Source of the DNA: Bradyrhizobium diazoefficiens
GTDB lineage: Bacteria > Pseudomonadota > Alphaproteobacteria > Rhizobiales > Xanthobacteraceae
Direction of reading: 5' to 3'
DNA length: 64,000 bases
Assembly (NCBI RefSeq): GCF_018131015.1
Contig: NZ_JAFCJJ010000027.1
Location: 22,589 to 86,588, forward strand
The notes beneath the pieces are model-generated. The model was given only the letters and a program-made list of their open reading frames with translations, was not told where the DNA came from and made no database searches. Position 1 is the first letter of the stretch. Every line of letters starts with the position of its first letter. The translations under genes and the position numbers were made by a program. Positions 27,546 to 37,044 of the stretch are shown piece after piece.

Positions 27546-30500
27546 TCACCACGTGTCGATGCACGGCCGCTTCTTCCCGGTTCGCGCCTGCGGCTTCGGC
27601 ACCGAGCGCAATCCCGCCATGATCCAGCGCCGCGTCTCGGCAGGGTCGATGACGTTGTCGATCTCGAACACCGAGGCGATCGAGACCGCCTTGCCGTTGG
27701 CGTAGAGCTCGGCGACCTTGTTGCGGTAGTAGGTTTCGCGCTCCTCGGGGTCGGCGATCGCCTCCATCTCCTTGCGGAAGCCGAGGCGGACATAGCCTTC
27801 CAGGCCCATGCCGCCGAACTCGCCGGTCGGCCAGGCCGCGGTGAAGAACGAGGCATGGAAGCCGCCGCCGATCATCGATTGCGCCCCTAAGCCGTAGCCC
27901 TTGCGCAGCACGATGCCGAACAACGGCACGGTGAGGCTCGCGCCGGTGACGAACATGCGCGAGACGTGGCGCACGATCGCGGTCTTCTCCGCCTCGGGGC
28001 CAACCATGAAGCCGGGCGTGTCGCAGAGCGAGACGATCGGAAGATCGAAGGCATCGCAAAGCTGGAGGAAGCGCGCGGCCTTGTCGCCGGCATCGGCGTC
28101 AATCGCGCCGCCGAGATGGCGCGGATTGTTGGCGATGAGGCCGAACGGCTTGCCCTCGATCCGGATCAGCGCGGTGATCATGCCGACGCCGTAGTCGCGG
28201 CGCAGCTCCAGCACGGAGCCCTTGTCGGCGACGAGGTCGATCACATTGCGGATGTCGTAGACGCGCAGGCGATTCTCGGGAATCGCGCGGCGGAGCAGGC
28301 GCTGGTTGGCGGCTTCCCAGTCCGTCACCGCACCCTGGAAGTAGGACAGGTATTTCTGCGCGACGCGCGTCGCCTCTTCCTCGTCCTCGACCAGAATGTC
28401 GATGACGCCGTTGGGCGACTGGAACGAGACCGGGCCGACCTCGGCCGGATGGTAGACGCCGAGGCCGCCGCCCTCGATCATGGCCGGACCGCCCATGCCG
28501 ATCGAGGCGTTCCTTGTGGCGATGATGACGTCGCAGCAGCCGAGCATCGCGGCATTGCCGGCGAAGCAATAGCCGGAGACGACACCGACGACGGGCACGA
28601 GGCCGGAGAGCCTTGCGAACTGCACGAAGGACGGACCGTCGAGGCCGGTCATGCCGAGCCGGTCGGTGTCGCCGGGCCGCCCGCCGCCGCCTTCGGCGTA
28701 GAACACCAGCGGCACGCGCCAGTCTTCCGCAAGCGTCAGCATGCGGTCGATCTTCTTGTGGTTCATGTGGCCCTGCGTGCCCGCGAGCACGGTGTAGTCG
28801 TAGGCCACGACGATGCAGCGTCCACCCTCGGCGCCAAATTTCTCCGCATTGACGGTGGCAACGCCCATCACGAGGCCGTCGGCCGGCGTGTTCTTGATGA
28901 GATCGTCGAGCTTGCGCCGTCGCCGCTGCGCCGCGATCGCCAGGCTGCCATATTCCATGAACGAGCCGTCGTCGACGAGCTGCGCGACGTTCTCGCGCGC
29001 GGTGCGCTGGTTGGTGTTGCGGCGGCGTTCGACCGACGCCGGTCGGTTCGCATCGCTCGTGTTGGCCTGGCGCGCAATCAGCTCGGCGAGATCGGGGCGG
29101 ATGTGGTCGAGATCGATATCGGCTTCCGCGGCCGCGTGATCAGCCGCGACGTCGAGCGGCTCCAGATACATGATCGGCTCGCCATGCATCAGTGTGGCGC
29201 CGTCGCCGGCAACGAGCTTCATGACGCGGCCGCCCTGCTCGGCCATGACCAGATGCTCCATCTTCATGGACTCGATCACGGCAAGCTGCTGACCGGGGCG
29301 CACGATCTCGCCCTCCTTCACCTGGATGGTGACGATGGTCCCCTGCAGGGGTGCTGCGACCATGACCGTGCCTTCAGGCACCGCCTCGACGATTTGTGCC
29401 TCGGCACCATGCGCGCCGCCTCGCTCGGTCGCGGCGAAATAAAGCGGTCTGGCGGCGCCGTCGGCGGCCTCGACGAGTTTGGCGATGTTGCGATCGATGA
29501 AGTCGGTCGCGATCCGGTTGATCCTGAAATCGGGATGCGCGAGCACCGCCTGGAGGAAGGCGATGTTGGTGACGACGCCGTCGATCCGGAACTCGCGCAA
29601 GGCGCGCGAGGCTTTTGCAACCAGGTCGTGCCAGGCTTCGCCCGGCGTGTGCACGATGACCTTGGCCAGGAGTGAATCGAAGGCTGCGCTGGTCTTGTAG
29701 CCGGCATAACCAAAACTATCGACGCGGACGCCGGGGCCGGACGGTGGCTCGAACACGGCAAGCACGCCGCCGGTCGGATGCGTCGCCCCGAGTTCGTCCA
29801 GGGTCTCCATGTTGACGCGGAGCTGCATGGCATGGCCGCGCGGCCTCGGAATGGATTCTTGCGCAAGACCGAGCGAGGCGAGCGAGCTGCCGGCGGCGAC
29901 CGCGAACTGGGCGCGAACGAGGTCGAGGCCGAGCACCTCCTCCGTCACGGTGTGCTCGACCTGGAGCCGCGGATTGGCCTCGATGAAGGCAAAGCTGTCG
30001 TCGGCGGTGCCGTCGACCAGGAACTCGAACGTGCCGAGATTGTCGTAGGCGGCGGCTGCCGCGAGCTGCTTCGCCGCCGCGATGATGCGGCCGCGCAGCG
30101 GATCGCCCAGCGAGGGGCTCGGCGCCACCTCGATCAGCTTCTGGTGCCGGCGCTGGATCGTGCATTCGCGCTCCCAGAGATGGGAGATGGCGCCATGGCG
30201 GTCGCCGATGATCTGCACCTCGATGTGACGGGCTTGCCGGATCAGCCGCTCGGCATAGACGCCGTCGAAGCCGAAGGCTGCCCTGGCCTCGGACTGACAG
30301 CGCGCGTAGGCCTCCGCGAGGTCGGATGCGTTCTCCACCACGCGCATGCCGCGGCCGCCACCGCCGGCCATCGCCTTGATCACGATCGCAGCGTCCCTGC
30401 CGAGGGATTCGAAGAACGCCTTGATCTCCTCGAGGCTCGAAGGGCCGCTGGTTCCGGCGATGATCGGCACGCCGCAGCGCCTGGCCAGTTGCCGGGCCGC

Positions 30501-30851
30501 CACCTTGTCGCCGAACAGTTCGAGTGCTGCGGGTTTGGGTCCGACAAAGACCAGGCCTGCAGCCGCGCACGCCTTGGCAAACGCAGCGTTCTCGCTGAGG
30601 AACCCGTAGCCGGGATGCACGGCATCGCAGCCGGCACTCGCTGCCGCACTCACCACCGCGTCGATGTCGAGATAGGCGCGCGCGCCGCGGCCGGGGATCT
30701 CGACCACCTCGTCGGCCACACGCGCATGCAGCGACAAGGCGTCGTCCGCCGGGTGGATCGCGACCGTCGCAATGCCGGCGTCGGCCGCGGCGCGGGCGAT
30801 GCGGATGGCGATCTCGCCACGATTGGCGATCAGGAGTTTCTTGAACGACAT
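27546..30851 (-). CDS. Fused biotin carboxylase / biotin carrier / carboxyltransferase (acyl-CoA carboxylase)
   Basis: The start at 30851 (MSFKKLLIANRGEIAIRIAR) has GGAG eight bases upstream. The 1101-residue chain has a biotin carboxylase domain (residues 1 to about 450, with GGGGRGM and EVQIIGD), a biotinyl domain whose biotin-accepting Lys is residue 530 (ESMKMEHL), and a carboxyltransferase domain (about 610-1101) related to propionyl-CoA carboxylase beta subunits (TPGFMVGPEAEK, GAGAQ-like loop GLGAQSMIGG). It would carboxylate an acyl-CoA with bicarbonate and ATP. Having all three functions in one chain is uncommon. The substrate is unknown. Confidence 0.9.
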   Translation of the reverse strand: MSFKKLLIANRGEIAIRIARAAADAGIATVAIHPADDALSLHARVADEVVEIPGRGARAYLDIDAVVSAAASAGCDAVHPGYGFLSENAAFAKACAAAGLVFVGPKPAALELFGDKVAARQLARRCGVPIIAGTSGPSSLEEIKAFFESLGRDAAIVIKAMAGGGGRGMRVVENASDLAEAYARCQSEARAAFGFDGVYAERLIRQARHIEVQIIGDRHGAISHLWERECTIQRRHQKLIEVAPSPSLGDPLRGRIIAAAKQLAAAAAYDNLGTFEFLVDGTADDSFAFIEANPRLQVEHTVTEEVLGLDLVRAQFAVAAGSSLASLGLAQESIPRPRGHAMQLRVNMETLDELGATHPTGGVLAVFEPPSGPGVRVDSFGYAGYKTSAAFDSLLAKVIVHTPGEAWHDLVAKASRALREFRIDGVVTNIAFLQAVLAHPDFRINRIATDFIDRNIAKLVEAADGAARPLYFAATERGGAHGAEAQIVEAVPEGTVMVAAPLQGTIVTIQVKEGEIVRPGQQLAVIESMKMEHLVMAEQGGRVMKLVAGDGATLMHGEPIMYLEPLDVAADHAAAEADIDLDHIRPDLAELIARQANTSDANRPASVERRRNTNQRTARENVAQLVDDGSFMEYGSLAIAAQRRRRKLDDLIKNTPADGLVMGVATVNAEKFGAEGGRCIVVAYDYTVLAGTQGHMNHKKIDRMLTLAEDWRVPLVFYAEGGGGRPGDTDRLGMTGLDGPSFVQFARLSGLVPVVGVVSGYCFAGNAAMLGCCDVIIATRNASIGMGGPAMIEGGGLGVYHPAEVGPVSFQSPNGVIDILVEDEEEATRVAQKYLSYFQGAVTDWEAANQRLLRRAIPENRLRVYDIRNVIDLVADKGSVLELRRDYGVGMITALIRIEGKPFGLIANNPRHLGGAIDADAGDKAARFLQLCDAFDLPIVSLCDTPGFMVGPEAEKTAIVRHVSRMFVTGASLTVPLFGIVLRKGYGLGAQSMIGGGFHASFFTAAWPTGEFGGMGLEGYVRLGFRKEMEAIADPEERETYYRNKVAELYANGKAVSIASVFEIDNVIDPAETRRWIMAGLRSVPKPQARTGKKRPCIDTW

Positions 30852-31000
30852 GCGAGCGGTCTCCATGCCCGCGCGATCGCGCGGGGTCGGCAGGTTATCC
30901 TGCTTCTTCACTTTAACCGAGGTCGTCAAGAGCGCGGAAGCCGGTCACGCTGACCGCTCCCGCATGCCGGAATAATATCAGCCCGGCGCGCGCTGCATTG

Positions 31001-32695
31001 CTAGGCCGCCCGTACGCCCGCCACGAAGGCGCTGACTTCGTCCTGCAGGGACTGCAGCTTCTGCGTCAGCCGGCCGCTCGATTGCAGCACCTGACCGGCA
31101 GCCTGCCCCGTTTCCGCCGTCGCGTCGGTGACCCCCGAGATGTTCTGCGAGACCTGGTCGGTGCCGGAGGCCGCCTCCCGCACGCTGTGGGCGATCGCCT
31201 GCGTGGCGGCGCCCTGCTCCCCGACCGCAGCCGCGATCGACGAGGAGATCTCGTTGACCTCCATAATGGTCTTGCGGATGCTCTCGATGTTGCCGACGAC
31301 CTGGTTGGTCTCGGCCTGGATCGCGGTGATCTGCGCGCCGATCTCGTCGGTGGCCTTGGCGGTCTGGGTCGCCAGCGACTTCACCTCGCTTGCGACCACC
31401 GCAAAGCCCTTGCCGGCTTCGCCCGCGCGCGCCGCCTCGATGGTGGCGTTGAGCGCAAGCAAATTGGTCTGCGATGCGATCTGGTTGATGAGGTCGATGA
31501 CCTCGCCGATCTTGTGCGCGGCGGTGGCAAGCCCCTGCACGGTGTCGTTGGTGCGCTGGCCGTCGGCGGCCGCCTTGTCGGCGACGGAGGCCGCCCGCGC
31601 GACACGCTGGCTGATCTCGGAGATCGAGGACGACAGCTGGCCGGCGGCGGAGGCCACCGTCTGCACGTTGCTCGAGGCCTGCTGGCAGGCGGTGGCGACG
31701 AAGCTCGCGCGGTCGGTCGCCTTGTTCGCGGTCTCCGACATGCCCTGGGCCGCCTGCTGCATCTCGCGCGCCTCATTGAAGACATCGCGGACGACGGCCT
31801 GGACGCTCGCCTCGAACTTGGTGGCGAGATCGGCCATGGTCTTGTGCTTCTCGTCGTCGGCCTTGCGCTTCAGCTCGTCCTGCTCGGCATGCATCTGGCG
31901 CACGGCCGACGCATTGTCCTTGAACACGGCGAGCGCCTTGGCGAGCCCGCCGACCTCGTCGCGGCGATTGGTGTAGGGCACGTCAAACGCGCTGTCGCCC
32001 GCGGCGAGACGCTCGGTCAGCGCGGTGATCTTCGCGAGCGGCTGGGTCACGCTGCGGCCGATCACGAAGGACGCTCCGAGCACGAGCACGAAGACCACAA
32101 GGCACACCAGCCCGAACGTCGTCGTCGCCTGGCGGAACGCGACATCGACGTCATCGAGATAGATTCCGGTGCCGATGATCCAGCCCCATGGCGCAAAGCC
32201 CTTCACATAGGAGATTTTCGCGACCGGCTTGTCGAAGCCCGGCTTCGGCCAGAGGTAGCTGTAAAATCCGGCGCCCTGCTTCTTGACGACGTCGACGAAG
32301 CCCACGAACAGCGCGTTGCCTTCGGGATCCTTCATTCCGGAGAGATCCTTGCCGTCGAGCTCGGGCTTGATCGGATGCATGATCATCTTCGGGGCCATGT
32401 CGTTGACCCAGAAGTACTCGACCTTGTCGTAGCGCAGGCTCTTGAGCTCAGCGATCGCGGCGGCCTGGGCCTGCTCGCGGGAGAGCTTTCCCTCGCTTTC
32501 GAGCTTCTGGGAATGCATCAGGATGCCGTAGCCGATATCCACCATGTGCTGGGTCTTGGCCTGGCGGTCGGTCATCATCTGGGCGCGCAGGGTCGAGAGC
32601 GCGATCGGCACCAGCGCGATCATGCCGACCAGGCTGATGCCGACGATCAGGACCAGCTTGAAGCTGCTGCGGGAGAACATCATCAACGCTCGCAT
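31001..32695 (-). CDS. Methyl-accepting chemotaxis protein with single Cache domain
   Basis: The 564-residue protein has a transmembrane helix at about residues 9-31 and a periplasmic single-Cache region (KVEYFWVNDMAPKMIMHPIK, GAGFYSYLWPKPG, VKGFAPWGWIIGTGIYLDDV). A second transmembrane helix at about 190-212 leads to a HAMP linker and a signalling domain with the hairpin tip EIGEVIDLINQIASQTNLLA and ALNATIEAARAGEAGKGFAV. It should detect a small ligand in the periplasm and drive CheA. The gene is alone; the GGDEF gene at 32854 is divergent. Confidence 0.93.
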   Translation of the reverse strand: MRALMMFSRSSFKLVLIVGISLVGMIALVPIALSTLRAQMMTDRQAKTQHMVDIGYGILMHSQKLESEGKLSREQAQAAAIAELKSLRYDKVEYFWVNDMAPKMIMHPIKPELDGKDLSGMKDPEGNALFVGFVDVVKKQGAGFYSYLWPKPGFDKPVAKISYVKGFAPWGWIIGTGIYLDDVDVAFRQATTTFGLVCLVVFVLVLGASFVIGRSVTQPLAKITALTERLAAGDSAFDVPYTNRRDEVGGLAKALAVFKDNASAVRQMHAEQDELKRKADDEKHKTMADLATKFEASVQAVVRDVFNEAREMQQAAQGMSETANKATDRASFVATACQQASSNVQTVASAAGQLSSSISEISQRVARAASVADKAAADGQRTNDTVQGLATAAHKIGEVIDLINQIASQTNLLALNATIEAARAGEAGKGFAVVASEVKSLATQTAKATDEIGAQITAIQAETNQVVGNIESIRKTIMEVNEISSSIAAAVGEQGAATQAIAHSVREAASGTDQVSQNISGVTDATAETGQAAGQVLQSSGRLTQKLQSLQDEVSAFVAGVRAA

Positions 32696-32853
32696 TATTT
32701 GGCAGAATAGACATGCAACTTTATCCTGCCGTGCCTTAGTAAAGCTTTAAGGGTCCGGGCGTCTCAAAACCCCGTAGAACTACGCGGAGCGGGCCATGGC
32801 TCAATTTGGCGTTAATCGACTAGCGCAAAGGCTGCGGGAGGAGAGCCAGACAG

Positions 32854-34068
32854 ATGCTGATCAAGCCTGAAACCGAAGCCCGCCGCCTCGACGCAATCGC
32901 CTCGCTCGACATCCTCGACACGCCGCGGGAACCGGCATTCGACCGCCTGACCGTGCTGTGCCGGAGGATTTTTTCCGCGCCGATGTCGACGATCACCTTG
33001 ATCGACGGCCACCGGCAATGGTTCAAGGCCGAGGTCGGCATGGCCGACCGCGACACCGATCGCCGGCCAGCGCTGTGCAATTACGCGATCGCGCAGGACA
33101 CGCCGCTGGTCATCCCCGACACTCATGACGACCCGCGCTTCACGGACAACGTCTTCGTGTACGGACGTCCCTTCATCCGCTTCTATGCCGGCGCGCAGCT
33201 CAGGATCTCCGGCGTCAACATCGGCACGCTCTGCGTCATGGACACGAAGCCACGCCAGTTCGACGCCGAGGCGCTGGCGATCCTGACCGATCTCGCGGCG
33301 ATCGCCGTCGACGAGCTGCTGCTGCGCAATCTCAGCATGCAGGACAATCTGACCGGCGCGCTGTCGCGCCGCGCCTTCCGCGCGGAGGCGGAGCGCCTGT
33401 CCGCGCTCGCCAACAGGCACGGCCATTCGCTGACGCTCGCGGTGCTCGACGTCGATCACTTCAAGCAGGTCAACGACACCTATGGCCACGCTGTCGGCGA
33501 CGCCGTGCTGGCGTCGGTGATCGCGACCTGCCGCGACAGCCTGCGCGGCTCCGACATCATCGGCCGCATCGGCGGCGAGGAATTCGCCATCCTGCTGCCG
33601 CACACCGACCTTGCGAGCGGCATGGCCGCGATCGAGAAGGCGCGCCTCGCCATCGCCGCGCACAAGGTCGAAACGCCGTGCGGACCGGTGCCGGTGACCT
33701 GCAGCTTGGGGGCGGCATCGCTGCTTCCAGGACAACATTTCGACGACGCCCTGCGCAATGCCGATCTCGCGATGTATTCGGCCAAGAAGGCGGGTCGCAA
33801 CCGGTCCATCGCCTGGGTCGACCCGGCCCCATCGATCTCGCCGGCGCGCCGGCGCGTGTTCAAGGCCGGCCAGATCACCTTCAATTCGGGCCGCTCGACC
33901 TTCGACTGCACCGTGCGCGCGCTGTCCGAGGGCGAGGCCACCGTCGAGGTGATCTCGACCGCCGATCTGCCGGGCCAGTTCAAGCTCGCGATTGCGAGCG
34001 ACGGCTTCTCCCGCGCCTGCCGGATGGTGTCCAAGTCGGACAACAGGATCGACGTCGCTTTCGTCTGA
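32854..34068 (+). CDS. Diguanylate cyclase: GAF-GGDEF with PilZ-like tail
   Basis: The 404-residue protein has an N-terminal GAF domain (about 20-155, starting RLDAIASLDILDTPREPAFD). The GGDEF domain (about 160-325) has an intact GGEEF at 240-244 and an RxxD inhibitory site (RGSD, 231-234) five residues before it, so it is predicted active and product-inhibited. The last 75 residues (RRRVFKAGQITFNSGRSTFD... RIDVAFV) resemble a PilZ-type barrel with an Arg-rich entry, though the second PilZ motif is weak. No membrane segment is present. It would make cyclic di-GMP in the cytoplasm. Confidence 0.88.
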   Translation: MLIKPETEARRLDAIASLDILDTPREPAFDRLTVLCRRIFSAPMSTITLIDGHRQWFKAEVGMADRDTDRRPALCNYAIAQDTPLVIPDTHDDPRFTDNVFVYGRPFIRFYAGAQLRISGVNIGTLCVMDTKPRQFDAEALAILTDLAAIAVDELLLRNLSMQDNLTGALSRRAFRAEAERLSALANRHGHSLTLAVLDVDHFKQVNDTYGHAVGDAVLASVIATCRDSLRGSDIIGRIGGEEFAILLPHTDLASGMAAIEKARLAIAAHKVETPCGPVPVTCSLGAASLLPGQHFDDALRNADLAMYSAKKAGRNRSIAWVDPAPSISPARRRVFKAGQITFNSGRSTFDCTVRALSEGEATVEVISTADLPGQFKLAIASDGFSRACRMVSKSDNRIDVAFV

Positions 34069-34205
34069 GCGCAGCTTCGCTTCTCGAGCACGAGATAGAT
34101 GGTGTGCGCGGCTATCCTGCGCAGCCCGGCCCCTCTTGAGAATTGCCGACAGGAAGGGTCTGATGGGCTGCGGAGGAAGCCTCCGGAGAGCCGAGGACCA
34201 GCGGC

Positions 34206-34577
34206 ATGACCATGTCGGTCGAGCAATTGTGGAGCCTGCCGGAAACGGCGCTGATCGGCGCCTATGCCGAGGCCCGGCGGCGCTATGCGGAGAAGAAGTT
34301 CGAGCGCGACACCCAGCGGGCGCGGCTCGAATGGATGCGCGCAAGGCTTTTCGTCAACACGCCGGGAAACGTGACGGAGCGCAAGATAGCGGTCGACGTC
34401 TCCGAAGAGCTGGCGCGCAAGGGCCAGGAGGTGCGCGAGATGACGCGCGATCTCGACATGCTGAAGATCGACGTGGACGTGATCGACACCATGATCAGGT
34501 TGCGCGGCGCGCACGGCGCTGCGCCGGCCCATGCCGAGGAGGCCTCCGAGAAGCCCGTCGGGCCAGAGGCGGAGTGA
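34206..34577 (+). CDS. Hypothetical coiled-coil protein
   Basis: The 123-residue protein is nearly all helix with heptad-like spacing (EARRRYAEKKFERDTQRARL, VSEELARKGQEVREMTRDLD). There is no signal peptide or membrane helix, and the tail is acidic. It ends nine bases before the stop of a convergent chemoreceptor gene. Function unknown; small coiled-coil proteins beside chemoreceptors can be adaptors, but nothing here proves it. Confidence 0.6.
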   Translation: MTMSVEQLWSLPETALIGAYAEARRRYAEKKFERDTQRARLEWMRARLFVNTPGNVTERKIAVDVSEELARKGQEVREMTRDLDMLKIDVDVIDTMIRLRGAHGAAPAHAEEASEKPVGPEAE

Positions 34578-34586
34578 GATGGCGGA

Positions 34587-36284
34587 TCAGGCCACCTTGA
34601 CGTCAGCGAGGAACTGATCGACCTCGCGCTCGAGGATTGCGGATTGCTGCGACAGATGTTCGGCGGCGGTGCGGACCTGGTCGGCAACGCTCGAGCTTTC
34701 CAGCACCGCGGCACTCACGCCGCCGATGTTGCTCGACACCTCCTGCGTGCCGGATGCCGCCTGCTGGACGTTGCGCGCGATTTCCTTGGTGGCGGCACCC
34801 TGCTGCTCGACGGCCGATGCGATGCCGGTCGAGACCTGGTGGATCTGGCCGATGATGCGGGCAATCTCGTCGATGGCGGCGACTGCGCCGCCGGACGAAC
34901 GCTGGATCCCGTCGATCTGCCGCGCAATTTCGTCGGTGGCCTTCGCGGTCTGGGTCGCCAGCGACTTCACCTCGGACGCCACCACGGCAAAGCCCCTGCC
35001 TGCCTCGCCAGCCCGCGCCGCTTCGATCGTAGCATTGAGCGCCAACAGGTTGGTCTGCGAGGCGATGGCGTTGATGAGTTCGACGACCTTGCCGATCTCC
35101 TGCACGCCCTGGGCGAGGTCGGCGATGATCGACGAGCTGCGATTGGCGCCATCCACCGCCTGATGCGCGATCTGGGCCGACTGCTGCACTTGCCGGGAGA
35201 TCTCGTTGATCGAGACGGCCAGTTCCTCGGCGGCGGAGGCGACCGTCTGCACATTGGTGGACGCCTCCTCGGAGGCGGATGCGACGGCGACGCTGCGGTC
35301 GCCTGCCTCGTCGGCAGCCCTGGTCACGGTACCAGCCGCCTGCGCGATCTGACCGGCCGCGTCGCCGAGATTTGCGACGACGCCGCCGATCTTCTCCTCG
35401 AAGCTCTGCATGCGTCCTTCGAGCCGCTGCGAACGCGCCGTCTTCGCGGCCTGCTCTTCGTCCTGCACGGCGGCGAGCCGCCGCGCCTCGACCGCATTGT
35501 CGCGAAACACCAGCAGCGCCTTGGCCATTTCGCCGACCTCGTCGGCGCGATCCGCCGCCGGCAGCGCCGAATCGAGATCGCCGACGGCCAGCCGGCGCAT
35601 CGCGGCCGTCATGTTCCTGATCGGGACCGAGATCAGGCGGCTGAAGAACACGCCGATGCCGAGCGATGCAGCGATCACGGCGATTGCGGCGACCCCGATC
35701 ACCAGCATGATGTTGCTCGTGGTGGCCGTCGCCTCCTTCGTCACGGCATCGTTGGCCGCGACCGCCGCATCGACGAACCTGGAGATCGCCTTTTCGGCGA
35801 GACCAAACTTCTGCTCGGCGTCGTTCATGAACATGGTGGCGTTGAAGGCGTCCTCCTCGACCGAATCGGCCGGGAGCTGCGCCGCCTTGATGTAGTTGTC
35901 CAGCGCCTGCCGCGTCTCCTCGATCAGGCGGGGCTCGATCGGCAGACCGCCACCGGCCGCGCCCGCCATGATCTTCTTCGCCTGTCCCATCGCCTGAAGC
36001 GCTTCATTCTTGGAAGCTCCGACGATCTTCACCTCGACACTCTGGGACTTGAGGTTGATGGCCCGGTAGAGCAAGCCGTGCGCCCGGGAAAACTCGATGC
36101 GGGTATCGCGAGCAGAACTCATCAATGCCACACCGGCATTTTTCAGCTCGATGGCTTTCTCGACGACGGCGTAGCTCCACCAGAACATGCCGACGACCGC
36201 GACGACAGCCAACGCGCTGATCGAAGACGACACAAGTGATTTCGTCGCGATCGACGCGTTGACCAGCATTTTCATCATCGTCAT
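34587..36284 (-). CDS. Methyl-accepting chemotaxis protein, paired with a secreted Cache protein
   Basis: The start is taken at 36284 (MTMMKMLVNASIATKSLVSS). The protein of about 565 residues has a transmembrane helix at about 18-40, a mostly helical periplasmic region and a second membrane helix at about 200. A HAMP domain (RLISVPIRNMTAAMRRLAVG) and a signalling domain ending in a long coiled coil follow, with EIGKVVELINAIASQTNLLA at the tip. The gene upstream, 26 bases away, encodes a separate exported Cache protein, so ligand recognition may involve that partner. Confidence 0.88.
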   Translation of the reverse strand: MTMMKMLVNASIATKSLVSSSISALAVVAVVGMFWWSYAVVEKAIELKNAGVALMSSARDTRIEFSRAHGLLYRAINLKSQSVEVKIVGASKNEALQAMGQAKKIMAGAAGGGLPIEPRLIEETRQALDNYIKAAQLPADSVEEDAFNATMFMNDAEQKFGLAEKAISRFVDAAVAANDAVTKEATATTSNIMLVIGVAAIAVIAASLGIGVFFSRLISVPIRNMTAAMRRLAVGDLDSALPAADRADEVGEMAKALLVFRDNAVEARRLAAVQDEEQAAKTARSQRLEGRMQSFEEKIGGVVANLGDAAGQIAQAAGTVTRAADEAGDRSVAVASASEEASTNVQTVASAAEELAVSINEISRQVQQSAQIAHQAVDGANRSSSIIADLAQGVQEIGKVVELINAIASQTNLLALNATIEAARAGEAGRGFAVVASEVKSLATQTAKATDEIARQIDGIQRSSGGAVAAIDEIARIIGQIHQVSTGIASAVEQQGAATKEIARNVQQAASGTQEVSSNIGGVSAAVLESSSVADQVRTAAEHLSQQSAILEREVDQFLADVKVA

Positions 36285-36310
36285 CCAGATCGAAGGAGGC
36301 CTGCGCGGTC

Positions 36311-36763
36311 TCAGTTCGCGTAGGCGCCGACCACGACGACGGTCTCGCCGACACGAACGATAAAGGCCGTCTTCTTTTCGACCGCCTTGGACACCGGGTT
36401 CTGCCACTTGTAGCTGACCCAGTCGGATTCCTTCACCGCGACGACGTCCTGGATGAAGGCCTTGCCGTCGACGTCCCGGAGTTCGATCAGGGGCTTGCCG
36501 ATCAGCGGCGCACTGACGCCATGCGACAGCACCTTGCCGCCGTTGTCGAGGACATAGACGTACAGATCGCGATCATGGAAGGTCGGTTCATCCTTGGTCT
36601 GGAAGAGCGCGAAGGACTTTTCCGGACCGTTCGCCTTCAGATAGTCTGCGGCCTTCAAGGCCATCGCCTTCGCCTCGTCGGGCGAGGCATTGTTGGCGGC
36701 TTGGATGGGCGCGGTCGCGGCGAACATCACCAGCGAGAGCACGAGAGCAGCAAGGCGTTTCAT
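36311..36763 (-). CDS. Exported single-Cache domain protein
   Basis: ATG 36763 (MKRLAALVLSLVMFAATAPI) has GAGGAA seven bases upstream. A signal peptide ends near IQAANN. The mature part of about 125 residues is a Cache domain: LYVYVLDNGGKVLSHG, PLIELRDVDGKAFIQDVV, DWVSYKWQNPVSKAVEKKTA and FIVRVGETVVVVGAY. It has no membrane helix after the signal, so it should be a free periplasmic ligand-binding protein. It is followed after 26 bases by a chemoreceptor gene, suggesting a two-part receptor. Confidence 0.85.
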   Translation of the reverse strand: MKRLAALVLSLVMFAATAPIQAANNASPDEAKAMALKAADYLKANGPEKSFALFQTKDEPTFHDRDLYVYVLDNGGKVLSHGVSAPLIGKPLIELRDVDGKAFIQDVVAVKESDWVSYKWQNPVSKAVEKKTAFIVRVGETVVVVGAYAN

Positions 36764-37044
36764 GGAATGATTCCTCGTTTCGTTTGTTCCGCATTGGTAT
36801 TGCGGCGCATCTGAACGATAAGTTACTTCTGCGGACGGCGAGGTATTCAGTCGCATCCGGTGAATTACGTCCGGGATTTCCGCAAAATTGGCGTCCACTC
36901 CCCGAAGACGCTGCCCTAGATACGGCCGGCGCTGCCATCATCGGGTAGAACGATCCAAGAAATCGCGATAAGGTTGTCGCCGCGACAGGTCGGGCTGCAT
37001 CACCAGTGTCGCAGTCCTGGGCCGTTGTCGCGCAGGGGGCAAAA

